From assembly GCF_000934745.1 (NCBI RefSeq), contig NZ_JYNO01000004.1, positions 62,001 through 126,000 on the forward strand: a stretch of 64,000 nt of DNA, in the 5' to 3' direction. Below, in pieces: positions 27,553 to 35,931 of this stretch. The DNA is from Desulfonatronum thioautotrophicum (GTDB lineage: Bacteria > Desulfobacterota > Desulfovibrionia > Desulfovibrionales > Desulfonatronaceae). Both the position numbers and the translations under genes were made by a program. The stretch's first letter is position 1. Each line of letters opens with the position of its first letter. The notes under the pieces are model-generated. The model did not search any database and had not been told where the DNA came from. It saw only the letters and a list, made by a program, of their open reading frames with translations.

Positions 27553-27609
27553 ACTCCGGTCATGCGGGAATGCGTGGTTTGGAGCGAAAACTGAATGACA
27601 ATAACTGAA

Positions 27610-27833
27610 TGTTTAAAAAGACCTTATCCGGCAGTTCGTTCAAAAACCCCAAGTGCAAGGAGCAAAAAAAAGCTATCCGAACACGTCCTGTGTCCGGCCC
27701 CTACGGGCTGTGGCTTTGCCACATTTTCGATTGCCGTCCTGGCAATCGAATCAAGGTCGAAGCGTATTTACTCATACGTGAGAGTTTGAACTTTTTACAG
27801 CGACGCAGCAATTGGGAGTTTTTCAACGGACTG
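27610..27833. repeat. Dispersed miniature element, copy 1 (with internal insertion)
   Basis: This element shares CAGTTCGTTCAAAAACCCC at its left and TTTTTCAACGGACTG at its right with two other copies (55993-56116, inverted, and 63024-63168). The outer left part TGTTTAAAAAGACC also matches copy 3. About 75 bases absent from the other copies are inserted in the middle. It sits between the second and third genes of the NAGGN operon, and the transcript would carry it as a long hairpin. Confidence 0.75.
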
Positions 27834-27859
27834 ATAAGTGATGCAATACGGAGACGATC

Positions 27860-28969
27860 ATGACCAATGTCACCATCGACATGGCCTATTTGAAACGACT
27901 GCTTTTGGAACTTTTGGATATCCCCAGCCCCACCGGCTATACGGACCGCATTGTTCATTTTGCCGGGGAAGAGCTGGGACGGCTGGGCATCCCCTTTGAA
28001 CTGACGCGCCGGGGAGCCATCCGGGCGGATTTGAAAGGCAGAACCAGCAATCCGGACAGGGCCTTGGTGGCCCACCTGGACACCATCGGGGCCATGGTCC
28101 GCGAGCTCAAGCCCAACGGTCGGTTGGGCGTTGCGCCCATCGGAACCTGGTCCAGCCGGTTCGCCGAGGGGGCGCGGGTGACCATTTTTACGGATACGGG
28201 GTCGCTGCGGGGAACCATTCTGCCGCTGAAGGCGTCCGGCCATGTCTACGGAGATGAGATCGACACCCAGCCCGTGAACTGGGACAATGTGGAAGTGCGC
28301 GTGGACCAGCCGTGTCTGAGCGTGGACAATCTGAGTGAACTGGGTATCCATGTCGGCGACTGGGTGGCCGTGGATCCGCTGTGCGAGGTCAGGCCCAGCG
28401 GGTATATCAATTCCCGGCACCTGGACAACAAGGCCGGGGTGGCGATCCTGTTCGCCGTGGCCAAGGCCCTGCTGGAGAACGACATCCAGCCGCCCTTGGA
28501 CTGCCACCTGCTGTTCACCATAGCCGAGGAGGTGGGGACCGGGGCATCCGTGGCCTTGCACGGCGACGTGGCCGAGATGGTCAGCATTGACACGGCCCCG
28601 CTGCATGGCGGGCATAATCTCTGCGAGCGCGGGGTCAGCGTGGCCCTGATGGATTCCAGCGGACCTTTTGATTATCATTTGACCCACCGGTTGCTGGAAC
28701 TGTGCCGCAAACACCAGATTCTGCATCGGCGGGACGTGTTTCGCTACTATCGCAGCGACTCGGCCTCGGCCGTAGAGGCGGGCAATGATCTGCGTACAGC
28801 CCTGGTCTGTTTCGGCGTGGACGGCACCCACGGCTACGAACGAACCCATTTCGATTCCCTGCAGGCCACAGCCGAACTGATCGCCGCCTACATGCTTTCC
28901 GAACCCGTCGTGCCTCGGGATCGGGTCAACCTGGGGCCGCTGAACGGGTTTCCAGTGCAGCCGGAGTAG
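27860..28969 (+). CDS. NAGGN-associated M42-family metallopeptidase
   Basis: The third gene of the NAGGN trio encodes a cytosolic di-metal aminopeptidase of family M42. Metal-site motifs are visible: ALVAHLDTIGAMV (His/Asp), NSRHLDNKAGVAILF (bridging Asp), FTIAEEVGTGASVAL (catalytic Glu pair), SIDTAP (Asp) and the late HGYERTHFDSL (His). It probably turns over the osmolyte or processes a precursor; the exact role is not established. The start has GGAG six bases upstream. It is separated from ngg by about 307 bases containing a repeat, so co-transcription is likely but not certain. Confidence 0.88.
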   Translation: MTNVTIDMAYLKRLLLELLDIPSPTGYTDRIVHFAGEELGRLGIPFELTRRGAIRADLKGRTSNPDRALVAHLDTIGAMVRELKPNGRLGVAPIGTWSSRFAEGARVTIFTDTGSLRGTILPLKASGHVYGDEIDTQPVNWDNVEVRVDQPCLSVDNLSELGIHVGDWVAVDPLCEVRPSGYINSRHLDNKAGVAILFAVAKALLENDIQPPLDCHLLFTIAEEVGTGASVALHGDVAEMVSIDTAPLHGGHNLCERGVSVALMDSSGPFDYHLTHRLLELCRKHQILHRRDVFRYYRSDSASAVEAGNDLRTALVCFGVDGTHGYERTHFDSLQATAELIAAYMLSEPVVPRDRVNLGPLNGFPVQPE

Positions 28970-28984
28970 CCTTCCGGGCAACGT

Positions 28985-29785
28985 TCACTTGAAAACGTGC
29001 TCCTCCCCGGGAAACGTTCCGTCCTTGACCTCCTGAACATACTGCCGGACCGCCTCGCGCATGGCGGCGCCGATCTGGGCGTACTGTTTCACGAATTTCG
29101 GGGTGAAGCGGTCGTAAAGGCCGACTACGTCGTGGAAGACCAGGACCTGGCCGTCGCAGCCCGGTCCGGCGCCGATGCCGATGGTGGGAATGGTCAATTG
29201 CTCGGAGATGACCTGGGCCAGGGGGGCGGGGACGCATTCCAGGACCAGGCTGAAGGCCCCGGCTTCCTCCAGGGCGACGGCATCTTCCCGGATGCGCTGG
29301 GCCGCGGCATCAGTTCGGCCCTGGACCTTGAACCCACCAAGCTGGTGGACGTGCTGGGGGGTCAGGCCGACATGCCCCAGTACCGGAATTCCGGCCCTGG
29401 TCATCTTGCGTACCGCCGGGAGGATGTCCCGGCCGCCCTCCACCTTGACCGCGTGCATCCCGCCCTCCTGCAGAAAGCGTCCGGCGTTGGCCAGGGCCTG
29501 TTCCGGGGAAACCTGGTAGCTCATGAAGGGCATGTCGCCCACCAGCAGGGCCTGCTTTGCCCCGCGGGCCACGGCCTTGCAGTGGTGGAGCATGTCGTCC
29601 ATGGTCACTGCCAGGGTGTTTTCCAGACCGAGCATGACCATGCCCAGGGAATCCCCCACCAGGAGCATCTCCACCCCGGCATCATCCAGTAATTTGGCCG
29701 TGGCCCAGTCATAGGCCGTCAGGACGGTGATCTTCTCCCCGCGGCGTTTCATCTCCAGGAGTGTGGCGGTGGTTGTCGTGTGCAT
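28985..29785 (-). CDS. panB: 3-methyl-2-oxobutanoate hydroxymethyltransferase
   Basis: PanB makes ketopantoate from ketoisovalerate and methylene-tetrahydrofolate in pantothenate/CoA synthesis. Motifs are intact: TVLTAYDWATAKLLDDAGV, LVGDSLGMVMLG (Mg-binding Asp), MPFMSYQVSPEQAL, VKVEGG and the glutamate in LVLECVPAPLA followed by TIGIGAGPGCDGQVLVFHD. I take ATG 29785, which has GGAGG upstream; the frame is open 15 codons further. The product of 266 residues is normal length. It is convergent with the M42 gene. Confidence 0.94.
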   Translation of the reverse strand: MHTTTTATLLEMKRRGEKITVLTAYDWATAKLLDDAGVEMLLVGDSLGMVMLGLENTLAVTMDDMLHHCKAVARGAKQALLVGDMPFMSYQVSPEQALANAGRFLQEGGMHAVKVEGGRDILPAVRKMTRAGIPVLGHVGLTPQHVHQLGGFKVQGRTDAAAQRIREDAVALEEAGAFSLVLECVPAPLAQVISEQLTIPTIGIGAGPGCDGQVLVFHDVVGLYDRFTPKFVKQYAQIGAAMREAVRQYVQEVKDGTFPGEEHVFK

Positions 29786-29804
29786 TCCGGACCTCCGGCA
29801 ATCG

Positions 29805-30239
29805 TCAGGATTCCATTTTGTCCAGGGCATCCATCAGGCTGATGGTCAGTTTGAGAAAGTCCGCCTCGGTCAGGATGCCGACCAGTTTTCCATCGTCGAC
29901 AACCGGCAGGCATCCATACTTATGCTGGAGCAGGAGTTCCGCGGCCTCGCGAAGATCCAGACCCGGCCCGATGGTGGTCACGTCCCGACGCATGATTTCC
30001 CGGATGGGAATGGCCGCGTCGATTTCGTTTTGAACCTCGTCCTCGATGTCCGCCAGTTTGGAGATGGTCACGGACAGCAGGTCCCGATGGGTCAGCAGAC
30101 CGACGAACTGTTCCTCCTTGTCCACGATGGGGATGTGCCGGATGCGGCCCAGGTTCATGATGGACCGGGCGGTCTGGACGTTGTCGTGCTCCTGCAGGGA
30201 AAAGACCTTTTTGGTCATCAGATCGGTGACTTTGAGCAT
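29805..30239 (-). CDS. Tandem CBS-domain protein
   Basis: A 144-residue protein made of two CBS domains (MLKVTDLMTKKVFSLQEHD at the start; a second near PIREIMRRDVTTIGPG), each with the RHIPIVD- or CLPVVDD-type core strand. Such proteins usually bind adenine nucleotides and act as small regulators; the partner here is unknown. It lies 19 bases upstream of panB on the same strand, so the two genes are likely co-transcribed. The start has AAGGAG upstream. Confidence 0.85.
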   Translation of the reverse strand: MLKVTDLMTKKVFSLQEHDNVQTARSIMNLGRIRHIPIVDKEEQFVGLLTHRDLLSVTISKLADIEDEVQNEIDAAIPIREIMRRDVTTIGPGLDLREAAELLLQHKYGCLPVVDDGKLVGILTEADFLKLTISLMDALDKMES

Positions 30240-30448
30240 GGTGGTCTCCTTGTTTTGGGGGATACAGCCTGTCTTTCGCTGTTCGGGCCCAGTCTGTCAA
30301 GGATGGGAGAGATTGTCTTGATTGTGAAGGATACTGGGAGGTTGTGATGCAATGCGCGGTTCTTGTTCTTTGGGGCAATTTCGGATATCGATGATCGGTT
30401 TTTATTTCATTCCCCCTTTATCCGCTTTGCAAAGATGAGGTACGCTAT

Positions 30449-31459
30449 ATGAATCGTATCCTGGTGCTCACACGGGCGCTCCCATGGGCGCTCACATGCT
30501 GTGTCGTTTTTCTGGGCTTTGGGCTCGTCTCCCCGGCCATGGCCGAACAGGCCCCGGGACAGACCCGAGCCATTTCGGTCAACCAGTTCGTGGAACATCC
30601 GGCCCTGGATTCCGTGCTTCGCGGCTTTCAGGAACAACTCCGCGAGGAAGGGTTTCAGGTGGAGTACCGGGTGCATAATGCTCAGGCCAACATGGCCACG
30701 GCCAACCTGATTGCCCGGCAGATCGTCGGGGAGCGTCCGGACCTGGTGCTGGCCATTGCCACGCCTTCGGCCCAGGCCATGGCCCAGACCGTGAAAATGA
30801 ATCCCTCCATGCAGCGGACGCCCATCCTTTTCAGCGCGGTGACCGATCCCCTGGGAGCCGGACTGGTCAAGGATCTGCAGCATCCGGGCGAGAACATTAC
30901 CGGCACCTCGGATCTGACGCCCATGGATCAGCACCTGGCGTTGATCCGGGAAATCCATCCGGAATTGACCTCCCTGGGGGTGATTTATAATTCCGGTGAG
31001 GCCAATTCCCGGGCGTTGGTGAATCTGCTCAGGGCCGAGACGGACAAGGCCGGGATCACCCTGGAGGAGGCCACGGTGGCCCGGTCCAGCGACGTTTTTC
31101 AGTCCGCCCGCAGCCTGGTGGGTCGGGCACAGGCTGTTTACGTGCCCACGGACAACACCGTGGTTTCGGCCTTCGAAGCCCTGGCCAAGGTTTGTCAGGA
31201 CAACAAGCTGCCCCTCTATGCCGCGGACGTGGATTCCGTGCCCCGGGGCGCGGTGGCCGCGCTGGGCTTTGACTACTTTGAACACGGTCGCCAGGCCGGA
31301 GCCATGGCCGCCCGGATCTTTCGGGGAGCCGAGCCGGCAACCACGCCGGTGGAGACCCAGCAGGATCTGAAGCTGCACATCAATCTTCCCGCGGCCAGGG
31401 CCATGGGAGTGACCATTCCCCAGGCCGTCCTGGATCGGGCAGTGAAGATTATCGAATAA
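30449..31459 (+). CDS. ABC transporter substrate-binding protein (TrpX/ABC_sub_bind family)
   Basis: The periplasmic binding protein of an ABC uptake system. It has a signal peptide (residues about 1-32, ending SPAMA) and the family core FQEQLREEGFQVEYRVHNAQ, QIVGERPDLVLAIATPSAQA, PILFSAVTDPLGAGLV and DLTPMDQHLALIREIHPE. This family (PF04392) is paired with a permease and ATPase of the type found here and is linked to uptake of tryptophan or other amino acids or small organics. The ligand cannot be told. The permease gene follows after an unusual 466-base repeat-filled gap. Confidence 0.88.
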   Translation: MNRILVLTRALPWALTCCVVFLGFGLVSPAMAEQAPGQTRAISVNQFVEHPALDSVLRGFQEQLREEGFQVEYRVHNAQANMATANLIARQIVGERPDLVLAIATPSAQAMAQTVKMNPSMQRTPILFSAVTDPLGAGLVKDLQHPGENITGTSDLTPMDQHLALIREIHPELTSLGVIYNSGEANSRALVNLLRAETDKAGITLEEATVARSSDVFQSARSLVGRAQAVYVPTDNTVVSAFEALAKVCQDNKLPLYAADVDSVPRGAVAALGFDYFEHGRQAGAMAARIFRGAEPATTPVETQQDLKLHINLPAARAMGVTIPQAVLDRAVKIIE

Positions 31460-31925
31460 TCGGAACCAGTTGCCGTTGAAACGCGTAATTGCTCAAAAAG
31501 GCTGGGTAAATTCTGAAATTGCCTCTGCCCCTGGATTCCCACCTGTCTGCCACAGGCAGGTCTGCGCGGGAATGACTGAAATGGCATGTACTCCCAAGCT
31601 CGTCATGCCCGCGAACGCGGGCATCCAGGTCATGCTTGCCACAAGTTTTTGAGAAGTTACGGAAATGCTTTTTGATTGACCACGAACTACACGGAAAAGC
31701 ACGGAAAAACACAGGCTGTGAAGGTCCAGAACCGATGGATGGAGCGCAACGCCTTCTTTCCGGCATCCGTTCGGTGCAGGGGCGACCAGCCGGTCGCCCC
31801 TGCAATGTCCCGCTCACGCGAGAACAAACATTGCTCTCTTCAACTTCTCTCCATGATGTTTTTTTCCCCATGAACATATTCATGCTGTTTGTTGTTTTCA
31901 GGATCGCGACACCCGGAGCCTGCCC
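31460..31925. other. Repeat-filled gap between binding-protein and permease genes
   Basis: No gene is visible. The gap contains ACCTGTCTGCCACAGGCAGGT (about 31541-31561; first and last halves are complementary), a CGTCATGCCCGCGAACGCGGGCATCC-type hairpin in pieces around 31602-31628, and a GCAGGGGCGACC / GGTCGCCCCTGC hairpin at about 31777-31804. This is the usual order for three genes of one ABC operon, so the repeats were probably inserted into it. Confidence 0.55.
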
Positions 31926-32810
31926 ATGACCTGGTATGCCTTTCTGGGCGCGGTGGAGCAGGGGCTGGTCTACGGGATAATGGTTCTGGGCGTGTATCTG
32001 ACGTTTCGGGTGCTCAGCTTTCCGGACCTGACCGTGGACGGCAGTTTGCCCCTGGGAGCCGCAGTCTGCGCCGTAGCCATCACTTCCGGTATTGATCCGT
32101 TCCTTTCCCTGTTTCTGGCCATGTTCGCCGGATTCTTTGCCGGAATGGTCACGGGGTTTCTGAATACCAAGCTGGGCATTTTGCATCTTCTGGCCTCCAT
32201 CCTGACCATGATCGCCCTGTATTCCATCAACATCCGGGTGATGAACGGCCCCAACGTCTCCCTGCTGGGTCAGGATTCCATCCTCGATCCGCTGATCGGG
32301 TTCGGCCTGCCGGGTTATCTTTCCTCGATCATTCTGTTTTCGTGTATTGGCGCGGCCATTGTGGTTTTCCTGATCTGGTTCCTGCACACGGAGTTCGGGC
32401 AGACCATGCTGGCCACCGGGGACAACCCCCGGATGATCACCAGCCAGGGTGTGAATACGCACAGCGTGATCATTCTCGGAGTCGGTCTGTCCAATGCCAT
32501 GGTGGCCTTCAGCGGGGCGTTGATCGCCCAGAATCAAGGGGCCGCGGACGTGAACATGGGCGTGGGGACCATTGTCGCCGGCCTGGCCTCGGTGATTGTC
32601 GGCGAGACGATTTTTGGCCGGGGCGGCATCATGCGTGCCGTGATCGCGGCCCTGCTGGGTTCGATCCTCTATCGACTGGCCATAGCCATGGCCCTGGGCA
32701 TGAATCTGGGCGGGTTCTCCTTCACTCCCAGTGACCTGAACCTGATCACAGCGGTTTTGGTGGTCCTGGCGCTCACCGCGCCGAAAATCAAGGCGCGGTT
32801 TTTCTCATGA
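31926..32810 (+). CDS. ABC transporter permease
   Basis: A 294-residue inner-membrane permease with about eight hydrophobic segments. It is of the branched-chain amino acid/sugar-type permease superfamily that pairs with ABC_sub_bind proteins. Visible segments include GIMVLGVYLTFRVLSFPDLTVDGSLPLGA (motif split: FPDLTVDGS), GAAIVVFLIWFLHTEFGQTM and GLASVIVGETIFGRGG, the last matching the ATPase-contact loop. It overlaps the ATPase gene by four bases (ATGA). Confidence 0.9.
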   Translation: MTWYAFLGAVEQGLVYGIMVLGVYLTFRVLSFPDLTVDGSLPLGAAVCAVAITSGIDPFLSLFLAMFAGFFAGMVTGFLNTKLGILHLLASILTMIALYSINIRVMNGPNVSLLGQDSILDPLIGFGLPGYLSSIILFSCIGAAIVVFLIWFLHTEFGQTMLATGDNPRMITSQGVNTHSVIILGVGLSNAMVAFSGALIAQNQGAADVNMGVGTIVAGLASVIVGETIFGRGGIMRAVIAALLGSILYRLAIAMALGMNLGGFSFTPSDLNLITAVLVVLALTAPKIKARFFS

Positions 32811-33604
32811 TGCTGTCCCTGAAAAATATCGTCAAATATTTTCACCGGGGCAGTGTCAACGAGGTGCTGGCCCTGCAGAATGTCTGCCTGGATGTGCGTC
32901 GCGGTGACTTTATCTGCATCATCGGCTCCAACGGGGCCGGCAAATCCACGCTGCTCAACGGTCTGGCCGGATGTTTTTTTCCGGATCAGGGCACTATTCT
33001 GCTGGATGAGCGCGACATTACCAGCTGGCCGGAATACAAACGGGCCAAGTTCATCGGCCGGGTCTTCCAGGATCCGCTACTGGGTACCTGCGCCACCATG
33101 ACTATTGAGCAGAACCTGGCCTTGGCCCTGCGGCGGGGGCGTTTCCGGGGACTCTCCGCCGGGGTGCGTCGGCTGGACCGGGACCTGTTCCGGGATAAGC
33201 TGCGCATGCTGGATTTGGGGCTGGAGGATCGATTTCAGGATGCCGTGGGTCTGCTTTCCGGAGGACAACGCCAGGCATTGACCATGGTCATGGCCACCCT
33301 GGTCCGGCCGGACATCCTGCTTCTGGATGAACACACCGCGGCCCTGGACCCCAAAACCGGCCGGCAGATTCTGGATCTGACCGACCGGTTGGTGGAGGGC
33401 ATGGAGTTGACCACCCTGATGGTGACCCACAACATGCACCAGGCCTTGCGCATGGGGAATCGGCTGATCATGATGCACCGGGGCGAGATCATTCTGGACA
33501 TCACCGGTGAGGAAAAGTCCCGCCTGCAGGTGGACGACCTGCTGGCCCGGTTCTACAGTCTGAAGCAGGACGCCTTTGCCTCGGACAAGATGCTGCTGGT
33601 ATGA
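32807..33604 (+). CDS. ABC transporter ATP-binding protein
   Basis: The cytoplasmic ATPase of the same uptake system. Walker A is GSNGAGKSTLLNG, the signature LLSGGQRQALTM, Walker B ILLLDEHTAALDP and the switch histidine VTHNMHQAL. The 265-residue length is normal. Start ATG 32807 overlaps the permease stop, so the two are translationally coupled. Confidence 0.94.
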   Translation: MMLSLKNIVKYFHRGSVNEVLALQNVCLDVRRGDFICIIGSNGAGKSTLLNGLAGCFFPDQGTILLDERDITSWPEYKRAKFIGRVFQDPLLGTCATMTIEQNLALALRRGRFRGLSAGVRRLDRDLFRDKLRMLDLGLEDRFQDAVGLLSGGQRQALTMVMATLVRPDILLLDEHTAALDPKTGRQILDLTDRLVEGMELTTLMVTHNMHQALRMGNRLIMMHRGEIILDITGEEKSRLQVDDLLARFYSLKQDAFASDKMLLV

Positions 33605-33654
33605 GGGAGCAACGGGCAGAATTCAGAATTCAGGAGTCAGGAGTCAGGATTAGA

Positions 33655-33754
<100 letters not shown>

Positions 33755-33795
33755 ATTAATTCATCCATGAAACATAAACCCAACGGAGTTTTTCA

Positions 33796-34215
33796 ATGTC
33801 TGAACGGACCCTTTGCATGATCAAGCCGGATGGCGTGGAGCGGAATTTGATTGGAAATGTTTTGACCCGGATCGAGACCGCCGGGTTGCGGATCGTGGCG
33901 TTGCGCAAGCTGCGGCTGACCACGGCCCAGGCCGAGGGCTTTTATGCCGTGCACAAGGAGCGGCCGTTTTTTCAGAGCCTGGTGAGTTATATGACCTCCG
34001 GCCCCATCGTGGCCGCGGTGCTGGAAGGTGACAATGCCATTTCCCGCTGGCGGGAACTGATGGGCGCCACCAATCCGGCCAATGCGGAACAGGGTACCAT
34101 TCGCAAGGATCTGGCCCTGGACGTGGAGCGGAACACGGTGCACGGTTCGGACGCCCCGGAGACCGCGGCCCAGGAGATCCCCTACTTCTTCAACACCATG
34201 GAGCAGCAGGGATGA
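33796..34215 (+). CDS. ndk: Nucleoside diphosphate kinase
   Basis: Ndk balances NTP and dNTP pools by phosphate transfer through a phospho-histidine. The complete 139-residue chain has the family pattern: [16 protein letters not shown], the Kpn-loop region and the active-site histidine in [13 protein letters not shown] (about residue 116). Only the last three residues differ from the typical end. Start ATG 33796 has GGAG upstream. Its stop overlaps the proC start by four bases. Confidence 0.96.
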   Translation: MSERTLCMIKPDGVERNLIGNVLTRIETAGLRIVALRKLRLTTAQAEGFYAVHKERPFFQSLVSYMTSGPIVAAVLEGDNAISRWRELMGATNPANAEQGTIRKDLALDVERNTVHGSDAPETAAQEIPYFFNTMEQQG

Positions 34216-35018
34216 GTCCTTTGCGCGTCGGGTCCATCGGGCTTGGGAACATGGGGGCGGCGATGATCAAGGCGATCTCGTCGCGCCCGGACACCTCCAT
34301 TCACGGCTATGACCCCGACTGGAACAAGGTCCACTGTCTGGTGGATATCCCCGGCTTTGTTCCGTCCGAGAGCGCGGGAGACGTACTCCGGAAGACCGAC
34401 TTCGTCTTCCTGGCAGTCAAGCCGCAGGTCATGGCCACGGTCCTGACCGAGGCCGTCCCGTCCCTGCGGCCGGAAACCTGTCTGATTTCCATTGCCGCGG
34501 GCATCGGGCTGGAGCAGTTGCAGGCCTGGTCCGACCAGCGCTGCGCCGTGATCCGGGTCATGCCCAACACCCCGGCCATGGTCCGCTCCGGAGTCAGCGC
34601 GGTCTGTTTCGAGGATCCCCGGGTGACCGGAGACCAGAAAGCCACGGTCGTGGAACTGCTGGGACTGCTGGGGCAGGTGCATGAGCTGCCGGAGCGCTAT
34701 TTCCACGCCTTCACCGCCCTGGTGGGTTCCGGGCCGGCCTACGTGTTTCACTTCATGGACGCCCTGGTCCAGGCCGGAGTCTCCGCGGGCCTGGGACGGC
34801 CCCAGGCCGAGCAGATGGTCGCCGGGCTGCTGGAGGGCTCGGTCAAGCTGGCCCAGGAGACCGGATACAGCCTCAGCGCCCTGCAGCACATGGTCACCTC
34901 ACCGGGAGGCACGACCATTGCCGCGCTGAACCACCTGGACAGAACAGCTGTTCGCGGCTCGATCATCGACGCGGTGCACGAGGCGGAGCAGCGGAGTCGG
35001 GAGCTGGGTGGCGAATAG
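34212..35018 (+). CDS. proC: Pyrroline-5-carboxylate reductase
   Basis: ProC completes proline synthesis with NADPH. The Rossmann motif [15 protein letters not shown] is at residues 8-22. Family segments [31 protein letters not shown] and the C-terminal signature [20 protein letters not shown] (residues about 222-241) are intact. It is coupled to ndk through an ATGA overlap. Proline is an osmolyte, which may fit the NAGGN genes, but this is only suggestive. Confidence 0.95.
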   Translation: MSPLRVGSIGLGNMGAAMIKAISSRPDTSIHGYDPDWNKVHCLVDIPGFVPSESAGDVLRKTDFVFLAVKPQVMATVLTEAVPSLRPETCLISIAAGIGLEQLQAWSDQRCAVIRVMPNTPAMVRSGVSAVCFEDPRVTGDQKATVVELLGLLGQVHELPERYFHAFTALVGSGPAYVFHFMDALVQAGVSAGLGRPQAEQMVAGLLEGSVKLAQETGYSLSALQHMVTSPGGTTIAALNHLDRTAVRGSIIDAVHEAEQRSRELGGE

Positions 35019-35024
35019 GTTGTG

Positions 35025-35086
35025 TGTCCAGTGCCACAAACAAAAAAGGGGGCAATTGCCCCCTTTTTTGTTTGTGGCACTGGACA
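35025..35086. terminator. 62-bp perfect palindrome, bidirectional terminator
   Basis: Bases 35025-35055 are the exact reverse complement of 35056-35086, centred on GGGGGCAATTGCCCCC. The centre is flanked by A6 on the left and T6 on the right, so it can act as an intrinsic terminator in both directions. It ends the ndk-proC transcript and insulates the pilus leader that follows. Confidence 0.9.
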
Positions 35087-35109
35087 TGTTTTGGGAAGCG
35101 ATATAAAGT
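35081..35109 (+). promoter_or_regulatory. Candidate sigma-70 promoter for the riboswitch-pilus transcript
   Basis: TGGACA (35081-35086, five of six match to TTGACA) and TAAAGT (35104-35109, four of six) stand 17 bases apart, 12 bases before the riboswitch. A TATAAA at 35102-35107 with 15-base spacing is an alternative -10. The -35 box is made of the right end of the palindromic terminator. Confidence 0.4.
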
Positions 35110-35120
35110 AAATACCAAAG

Positions 35121-35214
35121 AGTCTGACAAGGGCAAAGCACACCGAAAGGGTGCGACGCAAAGCCACCGGCCTACCTTTCGCCTTCGCGAAACAGGGCAG
35201 CGGGGCCGCCGACT
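35121..35214 (+). ncRNA. Cyclic di-GMP-I (GEMM) riboswitch aptamer
   Basis: The sequence follows the GEMM-I aptamer closely. It has the conserved GGGCAAAGC with a first stem capped by a GAAA tetraloop (ACCGAAAGGGUG). The conserved GACGCAAAGCCACCGGCCU follows, then a variable second helix and the receptor strand GGGCAGCGGGGCCGCCGA. Closing helix P1 is AGUC (35121-35124) with GACU (35211-35214). These are the elements that bind c-di-GMP. GGG in the ligand pocket agrees with c-di-GMP rather than cGAMP preference (inference). Hairpins at 35214-35233 and 35267-35281, the latter followed by TGTTTT, may form the expression platform. It precedes fimT and the pilus locus on the same strand. Confidence 0.88.
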
Positions 35215-35365
35215 GCGAGGGCTTTTCCCCGCACATCACTTCGCCCCGCTTTCCGCCCCCCTCCCTTCGCCGTTTCGGCGATGTTTTCCACTTGTCGCCT
35301 TTCTCGTTTGCAGAGCCTCGTCTTCAGGGAAACCAAATTACCTGGACCATATTGTAACCTAACAT

Positions 35366-35905
35366 GTGGTTGCCCCTATTGTGCGTCGTCAATCTTCCGG
35401 CCTGACCTTTATTGAAATTCTGGTTGCCATTGTCATCGCCCTGGTGCTGGCAGCGGTCAGCGCACCGTATCTGACCGGAATGTACCGCAGTGCCGGAGTG
35501 TCCACCGTGGCACACGATTATTTATCCACGCTCAGTTTTGCCCGTAGCGAAGCCATCAAGCGCAACCAGCGGGTGACCGTCTGCAAAAGCGAGGACGGAC
35601 AGGAGTGCACGACCCAGGGAGGCTGGGAGCAAGGATGGATCGTATTCGTGGATGCCCAGAATCAGGCTCAGGTGGCCGACCCCGCGGACATCCTTCGCGT
35701 TCGCGGCCCGCTGCGCGCGGGGATGACCCTGACCGGGAACATGCCGGTCCGCAACTACGTGTCCTACGTGGCCAATGGCTCAACCCAGTACGTCAGCGGT
35801 GCCTTCCAGGCCGGCACCTTGACCCTCTGCCGTCAGGAACGCGGCGTGAAGTTCGTCCTGGCCCGGGCCGGAAGGGTCCGCACGGAGCAGACGACCTGTC
35901 AGTGA
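35366..35905 (+). CDS. fimT: GspH/FimT-type minor pseudopilin
   Basis: A type IV pilus assembly protein with a class III signal: a short basic leader (VRRQSSG) cut before LTFIEILVAIVIALVLAAVSAPYL (hydrophobic helix; E5 present). The domain then has the FimT pattern LSFARSEAIKRNQRVTVCKS and a C-terminal RAGRVRTE. FimT proteins prime pilus assembly and in some species bind DNA for uptake. The start is GTG 35366 or GTG 35381; neither has a strong ribosome site. It is the first gene after the c-di-GMP riboswitch and lies about 150 bases from it. Confidence 0.88.
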   Translation: MVAPIVRRQSSGLTFIEILVAIVIALVLAAVSAPYLTGMYRSAGVSTVAHDYLSTLSFARSEAIKRNQRVTVCKSEDGQECTTQGGWEQGWIVFVDAQNQAQVADPADILRVRGPLRAGMTLTGNMPVRNYVSYVANGSTQYVSGAFQAGTLTLCRQERGVKFVLARAGRVRTEQTTCQ

Positions 35906-35931
35906 CCAAATAGGGGAACAATGCCTTTGTC

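Noticed and set aside
27701-28981. 426-codon minus-strand frame over the M42 peptidase gene
   Set aside because: Antisense shadow; the plus strand shows all metal-site motifs, a ribosome site and the NAGGN context.
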